Counted from the stretch's first letter, positions 16,142-25,284 are shown. The stretch is DNA of 56,194 nt from Bacteroidota bacterium (GCA_024743405.1 JANSWP010000045.1:1-56194), one strand, 5' to 3'. A program made the numbers and translations. The notes: generated from the sequence alone by a model not told the origin.

Positions 16142-18376
16142 ATGGAAAACCACCACAAACAAATACAAGTCGAAACTGAGCTTAGCCGGGATTTAGGCTT
16201 AACATCTGCTTTAGCAATCGGCATTGGAACTATGATTGCCGCCGGAATTTTTACCCTATCAGGATTAGCGATTCGAAATGTGGGTTCGGCAGCCATCGTT
16301 TCTTTTTTATTGGCAGCTTTTGTCGCATTATTTACAGCACTTACTTATTGCGAGTTTGTATCCATTTACCCCCGAACGGGGGAAGGTTACCTCTATGCAC
16401 GAAAGACATTTTCGCCACCATTAGCCTATTTCGTCGGTTGGGCACTTTTTCTGGGATATGCTTCTAGTTGTGCATTTTACATAGCAAGTTTGTCCAGTTA
16501 TTTCAATGAATTTATTTGGCACTGTCCAATTGAATCACTCTCTGGGTTAGTAATTCTAGTTGGCTTGACCTTATTAAATATTAAAGGAACTAAAGAGAGT
16601 GGTAAATTTCAGGTGGTGGTTACCGCAGCCAAAGTTTTATTATTGATTTGGTTCATTTTTGGAGGATTGAAATATGTAGAAGTCGAAGAAGTACTTAATC
16701 GTTTTAGTGATGATATCGTCGCAATTGGCAGTACAGCGGCATTGGTTTTTATTACTTTTTTTGGATTTTCAGCAATTGCTGCCTCTGCTGGCGAAGTCAA
16801 AAATCCAGTAAAAACTATTCCTCGAGCCATTTTCATCTCTATGGGAGTGGTGACGGTTCTTTACACTTTGGTCGTTTTGGTAGTGCTTTTTGCAGGTTTA
16901 GAGGAATATACAGAAGCTTCTATGGGAGCAGCCGCAAACAAATTTTTAGGCTATATCGGCGGTTATGTTATTATTGCTGGCGCTATATTTTCAATGATTT
17001 CCGCTTCTAATGCTTCGATTATGGCAGGGTCTAGAGTCATCCTATCAATGAGTCATTTGGGGCATATGCCTAAGGAAATAGGGATCATTAATGCTCAAAC
17101 TCGAACGCCAATCGTTTCTGTACTTTTAGTTGGTGGTGCGATTATCATTTTTGCACTCATTTTACCGTTGGAAGATTTGTCTTACTTCGCAAATACGGTT
17201 CTTTTATTGGCTTTAATTTTAGTGAATGCTGCACTCATAGTCCATCGTCGAAAGTTTCCAGATATGGAACGTCCATTTAAAGTTCCATTAGTTCCACTAT
17301 TGCCAGCACTGGGTATTATCGCAAACCTATTTTTAATTTCACAAATATTTCAGCACCCTACCCCACTCATTTTTGCGATTGCCTGCTTAGCGATAGGCAT
17401 GTTTGGATTTATTGCTTGGAAGGGCACACAAAGTGAAGCAGATGCTTTACCTGGCAAGTCTTCTCATATTGCCCACAGCCAAGGTCGTGGAACCTATGAC
17501 AAAGAGCGTTTTCGAATCCTTGTACCATTGGCAAACCCTGATACCGCGGAGAGTCTAATTAAACTTGCTATTTCGATTGCGAAAGCCAAAAAAGGGGAAA
17601 TATTCATATTGAAAGTAGTTACAGTACCGGAGCAACTACCTCCTACTAAATTCAGTGAACAAGCCGTCGAAAAGGAGCAGGTTTTATTAAAAGCAATGCG
17701 GACATTGGTAGAAAAAGAAGGACTTCCTGCACATGCACTGATCCGTGTTGGTCATAATATTGGGCGAGCTATTTTAGAAACCTCAAAAGAGCGACGTTGC
17801 AATTTAATTTTATTGGGCTGGAAAGGATATTCAACAGGAGGAGAACGAATCTTAGGTAATATTACAGAAGCAGTTGTGACTCATGCTCGTACCGATATAA
17901 TGTTGGCAAAAATTGTAGGTGATGAATTACCAAAAAATATTTTATTGCCTTCTGCGGGTGGTGAACATGCGCAATGTGCAGAGCAATATGCCGCAGCAAT
18001 TGTCCGAAGTTTAGCAGGTACCTTGACGGTTTGTCAAGTTAGTTTGGAAGAGCAGCAAGGCAGTTATTCTGAAATGGATGTACGGTTGGAAGCTGCAATT
18101 CAACGGATTTCGGAAATCAATGGAAATAAAGATTTACCACCACTCAATAAAGTAGAAAAATGTATCATTAAAAGTGATTCTATTTCAAAAGGCATCATCA
18201 ATGAAACATCCAAATATGATGCGGTCATGGTAGGTGCAGCAGGGAAAAGTATTTATCCTCAAATTCTCTTTGGAAGCATTCCGGAGGAAATTGCAAAAGG
18301 CGTAGATAAAACCGTTATTGTAGTCAAACATTATAATCGGGTGAAGGCTTTAATCGGAAGAGTTGTTGGAGAGTAA
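16142..18376 (+). CDS. APC-family amino acid permease fused to two UspA domains
   Basis: A 744-residue inner-membrane transporter. The first ~430 residues hold about 12 helices with the APC signature near the start (IGIGTMIAAGIFTLSG) and GFSAIAASAGEVKNP in the middle. They are followed by two cytoplasmic universal-stress-protein domains: about 455-590 (RFRILVPLANPDTAESL, ending near GNITEAVVTHARTDIMLAKI) and about 598-735 (ILLPSAGGEHAQCA, ending LFGSIPEEIAKGVDKTVIVV). The fusion is known in bacterial cationic-amino-acid-type permeases and suggests nucleotide- or stress-dependent control of transport. Substrate is not evident. The end overlaps by 27 bases the convergent interrupted gene at 18350-18718. 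Confidence 0.85.
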   Translation: MENHHKQIQVETELSRDLGLTSALAIGIGTMIAAGIFTLSGLAIRNVGSAAIVSFLLAAFVALFTALTYCEFVSIYPRTGEGYLYARKTFSPPLAYFVGWALFLGYASSCAFYIASLSSYFNEFIWHCPIESLSGLVILVGLTLLNIKGTKESGKFQVVVTAAKVLLLIWFIFGGLKYVEVEEVLNRFSDDIVAIGSTAALVFITFFGFSAIAASAGEVKNPVKTIPRAIFISMGVVTVLYTLVVLVVLFAGLEEYTEASMGAAANKFLGYIGGYVIIAGAIFSMISASNASIMAGSRVILSMSHLGHMPKEIGIINAQTRTPIVSVLLVGGAIIIFALILPLEDLSYFANTVLLLALILVNAALIVHRRKFPDMERPFKVPLVPLLPALGIIANLFLISQIFQHPTPLIFAIACLAIGMFGFIAWKGTQSEADALPGKSSHIAHSQGRGTYDKERFRILVPLANPDTAESLIKLAISIAKAKKGEIFILKVVTVPEQLPPTKFSEQAVEKEQVLLKAMRTLVEKEGLPAHALIRVGHNIGRAILETSKERRCNLILLGWKGYSTGGERILGNITEAVVTHARTDIMLAKIVGDELPKNILLPSAGGEHAQCAEQYAAAIVRSLAGTLTVCQVSLEEQQGSYSEMDVRLEAAIQRISEINGNKDLPPLNKVEKCIIKSDSISKGIINETSKYDAVMVGAAGKSIYPQILFGSIPEEIAKGVDKTVIVVKHYNRVKALIGRVVGE

Positions 18377-18718
18377 TCCATTCTCAATGTACATTGAAGT
18401 ACCTTTTTTATTAGAGTCATCTAGCCACTCCCAATTCAATGTGAGTATAATCTTCCCTTCACTTGAAAGTCCAATATCTGCGATAGCTTTTCCGGCTTTC
18501 AATTCATTATTTTTGGTTAAACATTGATAAAGCATATGTAATTTATCCCCTCGTAAATCAGCGATAATTTTACCCTATTTGATGTCTCCACCGAAATAAT
18601 CTGCAGTGACTAAGCTCCCATCTTGTTGATATTTGAAAATAGTCTCGGAATTAACCTTCCCGTTTTCGGAATTTTCAATCAGGGAAAAGGTTTTGTTGTG
18701 GAAATTAAAACCAGGCAT
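18350..18718 (-). pseudogene. Small protein annotated elsewhere as N-acetylglutamate synthase, interrupted by an amber codon
   Basis: Reading from the ATG at 18718, the frame is open for 47 codons (MPGFNFHNKTF... GGDIK), hits TAG at 18575-18577, then continues open for 74 codons to TAA. Both halves fit a ~110-residue family often labelled N-acetylglutamate synthase: NSENGKV, then YQQDGSLVTADYFGG before the stop, and GKIIADL, LYQCLTKNNELKAGKA and WEWLDDSNKKGTS after it. The stop falls between GGxIK and GxLIA, where the family has an ordinary residue; TAT or TAC to TAG is a single change. The frame is otherwise intact. It is convergent with and overlaps the permease gene by 27 bases. The family's enzymatic label is itself doubtful. 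Confidence 0.75.
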
Positions 18719-18760
18719 CGATTAGAGCTTTTTATTGATTGAAAACGCTAAAAAAAGACA

Positions 18761-18800
18761 AAAAAATACCGATTAAAGTCTCCCTCAATCGGTATTTTTT
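18761..18800 (-). terminator. Intrinsic terminator of the lipocalin-like gene
   Basis: On the minus strand a perfect 14-bp stem (AAAAAATACCGATT, inverse at 18787-18800) with a 12-base loop is followed by T-rich sequence, 13 bases after the stop of the lipocalin-like gene at 18813. Confidence 0.75.
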
Positions 18801-18812
18801 AGATAGCCAATC

Positions 18813-19217
18813 TTAAACAGGCTCATAAGTCACCTGTCCTAATCCAAAAATACTTAAAACCAATCTAGTTTCTGTGATTTCAGTAATCGTAAAATCAAGT
18901 GTAATCGTGAACCCATTACTCCCAGCGGTGACAGTCAATGTCATTTCGTCAGCAGCTAACTCCCAAGTACCTGTTGAATTAACTTCTGCTGGATCGCATA
19001 AATCTGTACCTAGGTCATTTTCATAAGTACCATCCGCATTAAAGGTTTCAATGTTGTCTTTATCACAATCATCTGCCGCACCAACTAATTTCCAACTATG
19101 CTGAGTCAATAATTCGGTAACAGTTTTGTCTGAAATGGGGTCGTCATCTTTGTCGCAAGAGGTCATCGAAAGAGTCAAACCAACTAAAAGGGTGAGCGTG
19201 AAAAATAAATTTTTCAT
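18813..19217 (-). CDS. Lipocalin-like lipoprotein
   Basis: A 134-residue exported lipoprotein. The start at 19217 (MKNLFFTLTLLVGL) is preferred over the ATG at 19271 because it places a clean lipoprotein signal at the N-terminus, with the lipobox MTSC. The mature protein begins with an acidic CDKDDD stretch, followed by a lipocalin-like barrel: HSWKLVG near the start, a TFNADGTYEND strand pair, TGTWEL and a final strand ending in VTYEPV. Such proteins are common in Bacteroidota and probably bind small hydrophobic ligands. No partner is visible. Confidence 0.75.
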   Translation of the reverse strand: MKNLFFTLTLLVGLTLSMTSCDKDDDPISDKTVTELLTQHSWKLVGAADDCDKDNIETFNADGTYENDLGTDLCDPAEVNSTGTWELAADEMTLTVTAGSNGFTITLDFTITEITETRLVLSIFGLGQVTYEPV

Positions 19218-19426
19218 TCTGAGAAAAATTTTAAAAATTGAAAAATCAAAACTCGAAATGAAAGTTTTCATTTTAAGTTTTAAATTTTTTAATCAGGTAA
19301 TTAATAGGGTTATTTCTAAATAATCATTTGTTGATTTTGAAAGAAAAACTTTGAAATGATTGTTTGTATTAGAAGCATTACCCGATATATTTGATTTACC
19401 CCCACCTAATATGTCCTTATTTCAAA

Positions 19427-21421
19427 TTAATACTCAATCAATCTTTCCAAAGCTGCCTTAAATCGCCCAACTGGCAAATAATCCTTCTCCAAACTTTTAG
19501 CAAAAGGAACAGGTGTATCCAAACTTCCTGACCTTAAAACGGGCGCGTCCAAATATTCAAAAAGATGCTCAGAAATATAAGCTGAAATCTCGCCACCAAT
19601 ACCGCCAAAAAGCGTGTCTTCATGTAGAATAATAACTCGATTCGTCTTTTGGACAGTCTGATTTATCGCTTCATAATCAATTGGCTGCAAACTTCTCAAA
19701 TCTAAAATCTCGGCGTCAACGCCTAATTCTTCCACTACTTCTTTTGCCCAATGAACACCCAAACCATAAGTAATAATCGAACATTCTGAACCTTCTTGAA
19801 CGACCTTTGCTTTTCCAATTTCGATAGTGAAATATTCATCCGAAATCTCCTCTGTAAGACTTCGATAAAGGGCTTTGTGCTCAAAAAACAAAACTGGATT
19901 TGGGTCTTCCAAACTTGCTAAAAGTAAGCCTTTTGCATCTTGCGGACTTGATGGATAAACCACCTTTAAGCCAGGTGTATGGGTAAACCAAGCCTCGTTT
20001 GTTTGAGAGTGAAAAGGACCTGCTCCAACACTTCCTCCTGCTGGCATTCGAATGACGACATCAGCATTTTGCCCCCACCGGTAATGTAATTTTGCCAGAT
20101 TATTTACGATTTGATTGAATCCACAAGTGACAAAATCAGAGAATTGCATTTCGACCATCGCCTTATATCCTTTCAGGCTCAATCCTAATCCAATACCCAC
20201 AATGGCACTTTCGCAAATCGGCGTATTCCGGACTCTACCTCTTCCAAATGCCTCCATAAATCCGTCCGTAATCTTAAAAACACCCCCATAATCCGCAATG
20301 TCTTGCCCCATTAAAACGAGGTTGTCATGCTTCTGCATAGATTGTCTGAGTGCATCAGAAATTGCATCGATAAATCGCTTTTCTGTTTTATTCCCTGATG
20401 GTAAAATCACCTCTTTCGAATCGGGTGCATATAAATCATTTAATTCATTCTCTACCGTTGATTCCATTGGAGATTCATCAAAAGCGACTTTTAAACCTGC
20501 CTCAATCTCCGCCTTATATTCTTTTCGTAAAACCTCAATTTTCGCCACATCCAAAATGCCTTCTTTTACCAAGAATTGCTCATAATGCTCAATCGGATCT
20601 TTGGCTTCCCACATTTCCATAAGCTCTTTGGGGACATATTTTGTACCCGAAGCTTCCTCATGTCCACGACGTCGAAAAGTCATACATTCTAATAAAACAG
20701 GATGTGGATTATCACGGATTTCGGCAGCGAGTTTGGATACCGTATTGTACACTTCCAAAATATTATTACCATCAATTGTCAACGATTTCATTCCATAACC
20801 TAAACCTCTGTCTGCTATTTTTTCACAGGCATATTGCTCGCTGGTTGGAGTTGACAAGCCATAACCATTGTTCTCGACTAAAAAGATAACTGGCAAATTC
20901 CATACAGAAGCGACATTTAAAGCTTCATGAAATTCGCCCTCGCTCGTTCCCCCTTCGCCTGAAAATGCTAAAGAAATACGACCTTCACTACTTAATTTAT
21001 GTGCCAAACCGACCCCGCCAGCTAGAGATAATTGTGCCCCTAAATGTGAAATCATTCCGACAATATTATAATCCATCGTACCAAAATGAAAAGAGCGGTC
21101 ACGACCTTTGGTAAAACCCAAACTCTTCCCTTGCCATTGGCAAAACAATCGTTCCAAAGGAACATCTCTGGTTGTAAAAACGCCCAAATTTCGGTGCATT
21201 GGAAAGACCACTTCATCTTCTAATAGTGCACTTGTTGCCCCTACTGCAATAGCCTCTTGACCAATTCCAGAAAACCATTTACTAATTTTCCCTTGACGTA
21301 AAAGGATGAGCATTTTGTCCTCAATCATTCGTGGTCTGAGGAGTCTTTTATATAAATTTAAAAGGGTTGTTTTTGATAATTTCCCTTTTTTGAAATTCAT
21401 TTTATAAGTCGCTGTAGGCAT
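19427..21421 (-). CDS. Fused alpha-beta E1 of a branched-chain 2-oxoacid dehydrogenase
   Basis: A 664-residue thiamine-diphosphate enzyme with both E1 subunits in one chain, the usual form in Bacteroidota. The alpha part (about 15-320) has the FSGIGQEAIAVG segment and the ThDP motif from GEGGTSEGEFHEALN (about 175-189) to ENNGYG. The motif starts GEG where most relatives have GDG. The beta part (about 345-664) has MGQDIADYGGVFKIT, TPICESAIVGIGLGLSLKG and EHKALYR. The protein would decarboxylate 2-oxoacids from Val, Leu and Ile and pass the acyl group to E2. E2 and E3 are not in the window. The start at 21421 is the longest; Met8 (21400) is an alternative. Confidence 0.85.
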   Translation of the reverse strand: MPTATYKMNFKKGKLSKTTLLNLYKRLLRPRMIEDKMLILLRQGKISKWFSGIGQEAIAVGATSALLEDEVVFPMHRNLGVFTTRDVPLERLFCQWQGKSLGFTKGRDRSFHFGTMDYNIVGMISHLGAQLSLAGGVGLAHKLSSEGRISLAFSGEGGTSEGEFHEALNVASVWNLPVIFLVENNGYGLSTPTSEQYACEKIADRGLGYGMKSLTIDGNNILEVYNTVSKLAAEIRDNPHPVLLECMTFRRRGHEEASGTKYVPKELMEMWEAKDPIEHYEQFLVKEGILDVAKIEVLRKEYKAEIEAGLKVAFDESPMESTVENELNDLYAPDSKEVILPSGNKTEKRFIDAISDALRQSMQKHDNLVLMGQDIADYGGVFKITDGFMEAFGRGRVRNTPICESAIVGIGLGLSLKGYKAMVEMQFSDFVTCGFNQIVNNLAKLHYRWGQNADVVIRMPAGGSVGAGPFHSQTNEAWFTHTPGLKVVYPSSPQDAKGLLLASLEDPNPVLFFEHKALYRSLTEEISDEYFTIEIGKAKVVQEGSECSIITYGLGVHWAKEVVEELGVDAEILDLRSLQPIDYEAINQTVQKTNRVIILHEDTLFGGIGGEISAYISEHLFEYLDAPVLRSGSLDTPVPFAKSLEKDYLPVGRFKAALERLIEY

Positions 21422-21437
21422 AATCTTATCTTATTTA

Positions 21438-21604
21438 TTAGGGAGGAGGAAATAAATAACCTACCCAAATTTTAGGAAGTTAATTTTTCTTTAGACGAGG
21501 CAAAAAACACAGACATACCCAAAGGTATGGCGAGTATTTTTAACGATGCATAAAGGGAAAATAGCAAGTAAAATGGGTAGGTTATATTTTTCCTCCTTCC
21601 TTAA
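21438..21604. repeat. Long-hairpin dispersed repeat, copy 2
   Basis: A 167-bp near-palindrome centred at 21521. The outer arms TTAGGGAGGAGGAAATAAAT (from 21438) with AACCTACCC and the reverse complement of 21570-21604 agree over about 35 bases. The middle folds as CATACC-CAAA-GGTATG. The inner arms carry the same core as the element at 1-108 (ACGAGGCAAAAAACACAGACATACC on this strand), inverted relative to it. The outer arms have no counterpart in the other copies. It sits between divergent genes, ending 17 bases before the E1 start, so it lies in that gene's promoter or leader region. Confidence 0.7.
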
Positions 21605-21847
21605 TGCTTTTTTTTGCGCTAAATTTTCTAAATTATAGAAATTCAAAAAACCTTAATATCTAAAAAGGCAAAGGTATTGGTTCTTTCGAATTAACCGATA
21701 CCTTCATTTGATTTTTTGTATTATCGAAAAGCATACCTAGTTGAATGCATCTTAAAAAAACTTTTTGAAGCCAACAACATCATTAAAAATAAGCCAAAAT
21801 TCATTAATTTTATTCTTTAAATTTTTCTTTTATAAAAAACCTAAAGA

Positions 21848-24568
21848 ATGAAAATAAGACAACTCACCTTGCTCATTATTGCCTTAATTATTCATCAAAC
21901 AATCTTTGCCACTACCATTACAGTTTGCGCTTCAGGTTGTGATCATACGACCATTTCGGCTGCCATTTCTGCAGCAACAGCTGGTGATATAATAGATATC
22001 CAAGATGCAATACATACAGAAGCGAATATTGCTATTGATAAAAACTTAACTATTCAGGGTCAAGGACAAACTACTACGACAGTTCAAGCAAATGCAGTCC
22101 AAGCAGATGCCGAGGATGGCGTTTTCAAAATATTAACCGTTGGGTTAACCATTACTTTTCAAAATATGACCATACGAAATGGTAATGCAGATGGTGCGGC
22201 ATCCTCTACCTTAGATACCGGTGGCGCCATTTATATTAGATGTAATGCATCGACAAATGTGACTTTTGATCATGTCACCATTTCCAATAATAAATCTTTA
22301 GGCGATCGAGGAGGCGGAGTTTATATTACAGATGATGGAACAGGTGAAGGTACGGTCACTTTTACTAATTGTGTCATAAAGGACAATGAAGCTACAGGTA
22401 GTGGTGGCGATGGAGGCGGAATTGCAAATAGAGGAGCCAATGTTTTAACGATGACTAAATGTACTATTTCTGGGAATACGGCAGGAGACGATGGTGGAGG
22501 GTTTTACGTTTCGGAAGATGGATCTACTAATAAATTTATCAATTGTACCATTTATAACAATTCTGGTGGAGGCTCAAGTGGAGATGAAGGCCGTGGTGGT
22601 GGATTTTTCTTATCTAGTACTTCTACTTTTGAGTTTTATAATTGTACAATTGTAGATAATAGTTTAAACACCGTCGGTACTCGACAAGGTGGTGGAATTT
22701 ACCACACAAGTATGAGCACCTTAGATCTCACTAATACAATTGTTGCTAATAACTCTGGAGCTACGGACGGCAATGATATTTATACCTCTAATAATTCAAG
22801 TACATTTACACAAACAACCAGCTTAGTAGAAGATTGTGCAGAAGGAGGAGGAACTTGCCCTAGCTTTTCTTATTTCGGGGATCCTAATTTAGCCGCAGTA
22901 GCAATGTGTGGTGAACATGCATATTTTCCAACCAGTACAAGGAGTTTTGCCTCTGACAATGGTACCGCTCCAGCCGGTAATATTCCTACAGATGATATTT
23001 GTGGAACCAATCGTTCTGCGGCGAAATATGATATTGGGTCTTATGATGATGGCGTCCTTTCAACCGGATTGATCGAATCAACTGGTGATATTGAAGTTTA
23101 TTTTAATGCCCTAATTAATTATTTACCCGCAACAGGTCTCAACAATTTTGCCGAACCAACTTCCGGCAATTTAACAACTTGGACATCTATCATTACTAAG
23201 TTATTAGCCAATAATACAACTGGAGCAGAAACGGATGCAGCAACGATTGATTATCAGGTAGTTTTACTTACTGATAATTCAGTTAATCCTCATAAACTAT
23301 ATTACCTCTTACAAAAAACAGCACTTGGAACTAACTTTTGGGGAACCTATGTCTTTAATCCTGCACCTTGCAGAGAAATCATTATTCAAGCCCCTCATGC
23401 TGTTCATGATTCTAATACAGGACATCAAGGAGCCTATTGCTTAAAACATACAAATGCTCGTGCTTTTATGATTACAGGTACTCATCGCTGTAATCATACT
23501 ACCGCCACTACTTGTGACGGATTATCAACTGTATGCACAGGATCGGATGCGCCATTTAAGATTTCCGATATGTCTCATAATTCCAACAATTGCTTTCAAA
23601 CCACTTCTAATAAACTTCATGATGACGTACCCTCATCCGTCCTTATCCAACTCCACGGTTTCACCTGGGAGATGGGTGATCCTGATGTTATTTTAAGCAA
23701 TGGCACCACCATAATCCCCTCTGGAACCGATTATGCAAATGATTTCAAAACACATTTATTCAATGCTGATGGTACATTGACCTTTGAAGTTGCTCATATT
23801 AATAACTGGACAAGGCTCATTGGAACCACGAATACTCAAGGAAGATATATCAATGGAGAATCAGACCCTTGTAAAGACCCTGCTACTGCAGCAACTGGTC
23901 GCTTTATACATGTTGAACAAGTGCCAGAACTAAGAAACGATGCAACAGGTTGGGCAAAAGTTTCTACTGCCATGGAGAATCTTATAACATGTGTTGCGCT
24001 GCCTGTCGAATTGATTGATATAAATGCAAGGTTACACAATGAAGCTATTCTATTAAATTGGACTACTGCAACAGAAAACAACAATAAAGGATTTTTTATA
24101 GAAAGAGTCAGCCTCGGAAATGAATTAAAAGATCCAAATCAGTTTGAATGGGAAGCACTTGATTTTGTTCAAGGTCAAGGAACCACAGTGGAAATTCACA
24201 ATTATTCTTATAAGGATAAGAAACCTCTAAAAGGTCTTAATTATTATAGGTTAAAACAGGTCGATGTGGATGGAATATTTAAGTATTCACCGATAGTAAG
24301 TGTAAATTTTTCAAACTTCAGGAACACGGAAAAGCTAAGAATAATCCCCAATCCTGTTAATAATGGTAATTTTTCTTTGATCCTTCCCGAAATGGAAAAT
24401 GAATTTGCAAAATTGGATATTTTCAATGCAACAGGTCAGTTTATTAAATCCCAATCCATATATGACTCAAATACAATTGTAGATGTTCAATCATTACCTA
24501 AAGGAGTCTATTGGTTAAGTATCAATATTGATGGAAAAAGCCTTCAAGAAAAATTAATCATTCAATAA
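21848..24568 (+). CDS. Secreted beta-helix protein with embedded hydrolase-like domain, T9SS type A
   Basis: A 906-residue secreted protein with a signal peptide (1-21). Residues about 30-390 form a right-handed parallel beta-helix with repeated Asn/Gly-rich turns (GGGVYITDDG, GGGIANRG, GGGFYVSEDG, GGGFFLSS). Residues about 410-715 look like a separate domain with APHAVHD (515-521), GTHR (544-547), SDMSHN (573-578), QLHGF (601-605) and HVEQVPELR (688-696). This spaced set of His, Asp and Glu resembles a metal-dependent hydrolase, though I cannot name the family with certainty. A short linker domain (about 716-822, with PVELIDINARL) and a T9SS type A sorting domain (about 830-906, with RIIPNPVNNGNFS) end the protein. 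Target unknown. Confidence 0.75.
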   Translation: MKIRQLTLLIIALIIHQTIFATTITVCASGCDHTTISAAISAATAGDIIDIQDAIHTEANIAIDKNLTIQGQGQTTTTVQANAVQADAEDGVFKILTVGLTITFQNMTIRNGNADGAASSTLDTGGAIYIRCNASTNVTFDHVTISNNKSLGDRGGGVYITDDGTGEGTVTFTNCVIKDNEATGSGGDGGGIANRGANVLTMTKCTISGNTAGDDGGGFYVSEDGSTNKFINCTIYNNSGGGSSGDEGRGGGFFLSSTSTFEFYNCTIVDNSLNTVGTRQGGGIYHTSMSTLDLTNTIVANNSGATDGNDIYTSNNSSTFTQTTSLVEDCAEGGGTCPSFSYFGDPNLAAVAMCGEHAYFPTSTRSFASDNGTAPAGNIPTDDICGTNRSAAKYDIGSYDDGVLSTGLIESTGDIEVYFNALINYLPATGLNNFAEPTSGNLTTWTSIITKLLANNTTGAETDAATIDYQVVLLTDNSVNPHKLYYLLQKTALGTNFWGTYVFNPAPCREIIIQAPHAVHDSNTGHQGAYCLKHTNARAFMITGTHRCNHTTATTCDGLSTVCTGSDAPFKISDMSHNSNNCFQTTSNKLHDDVPSSVLIQLHGFTWEMGDPDVILSNGTTIIPSGTDYANDFKTHLFNADGTLTFEVAHINNWTRLIGTTNTQGRYINGESDPCKDPATAATGRFIHVEQVPELRNDATGWAKVSTAMENLITCVALPVELIDINARLHNEAILLNWTTATENNNKGFFIERVSLGNELKDPNQFEWEALDFVQGQGTTVEIHNYSYKDKKPLKGLNYYRLKQVDVDGIFKYSPIVSVNFSNFRNTEKLRIIPNPVNNGNFSLILPEMENEFAKLDIFNATGQFIKSQSIYDSNTIVDVQSLPKGVYWLSINIDGKSLQEKLIIQ

Positions 24569-24727
24569 GTGATGGTTAAAAAATAAATTGTTAAGTTTTG
24601 ATTAGGCTGTTTTTTTGTTAGACTAGGAAGAAAATGTAGGCGACGCAGGGCGTCGGCGAGGCTTTCTGACGAAGTATAGCAAAAAAACAGCCAGTCACAA
24701 TTGACTAATTATTATTTAACCATCACT
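24568..24727. repeat. Long-hairpin dispersed repeat, copy 3
   Basis: A 160-bp near-palindrome centred at about 24648 with core GACGC-AGG-GCGTC. Its ends are AGTGATGGTTAAA (24568-24580) and the exact inverse (24715-24727). An inner perfect 13-bp pair is GGCTGTTTTTTTG (24605-24617) against 24680-24692. The inner arm aligns with that of copy 1; the outer ~35 bases are unique. The left end overlaps the last base of the beta-helix gene's stop codon, and the right end stops two bases before the ATG of the acetyltransferase gene, so it fills the whole gap. Confidence 0.75.
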
Positions 24728-24729
24728 AA

Positions 24730-25167
24730 ATGATAAGATCTTATAAAGTAGAAGATAAGTTACCACTTATTGAAATATTAAGATTAAATACCCCACAATA
24801 TTTTAACGAATCAGAGGAAGCTGATTTTATAAAATACCTTGATCATCATCGAGAAGAATATTTTGTCATTGAGGCAAATGAAAAAATTGTTGGTTCGGGG
24901 GGTATCAATTATTTTCCAAAAACCAAATCAGCTCGTATTTCTTGGGATATTATACACCCTGATTTTCAAGGAAAAGGATTAGGAAAAGAGCTTCTAGCAT
25001 ATAGGGTTCAATTATTAAAAAAGCATCCAAGTGTCCAATTGATTGTTGTTCGAACTAGCCAATTTGTTCACCCGTTTTATGAGAAGATGGGATTTGAATT
25101 AGAGAAAATTGAAAAAGACTATTGGGCATCAGGAATTGATCTTTATCAAATGAAACTACCTGCATGA
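24730..25167 (+). CDS. GNAT-family N-acetyltransferase
   Basis: A 145-residue cytoplasmic acetyltransferase covering a complete GNAT fold. The acetyl-CoA-binding motif A is HPDFQGKGLGKELL (about 77-90) in the R/Q-x-x-G-x-G/A pattern, and motif B follows with HPFYEKMGFEL (about 118-128). The N-terminal strand-helix and the central VIEANEKIVGSGGINYF strands are also typical. The acceptor substrate cannot be told from the sequence. Its start lies directly at the edge of a long hairpin element, so its mRNA leader would be strongly structured. Confidence 0.85.
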   Translation: MIRSYKVEDKLPLIEILRLNTPQYFNESEEADFIKYLDHHREEYFVIEANEKIVGSGGINYFPKTKSARISWDIIHPDFQGKGLGKELLAYRVQLLKKHPSVQLIVVRTSQFVHPFYEKMGFELEKIEKDYWASGIDLYQMKLPA

Positions 25168-25276
25168 AAGAATACCTTCATCGAGTAATTCATTACTTAG
25201 CTAGCAAAACTGGTTCCCATTATACATTTTAACCATTAATTAATCGACTACCCTGTCATTGATAGGGGAAAAGCAC

Positions 25277-25284
25277 TAATTTTG
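25277..25284 (+). promoter_or_regulatory. -7 promoter element TAATTTTG
   Basis: TAATTTTG fits TAnnTTTG, 61 bases before the ATG of the outer-membrane protein gene at 25346. A TTG lies at 25259-25261, giving a 15-base spacer that is shorter than usual, so the call is moderate. Confidence 0.45.

Noticed and set aside
18575-18577. In-frame TAG as a possible pyrrolysine or programmed readthrough site
   Set aside because: The other broken gene uses TAA, normal genes here end with all stop types, and no recoding signal is visible; nonsense mutation or sequence error is simpler.
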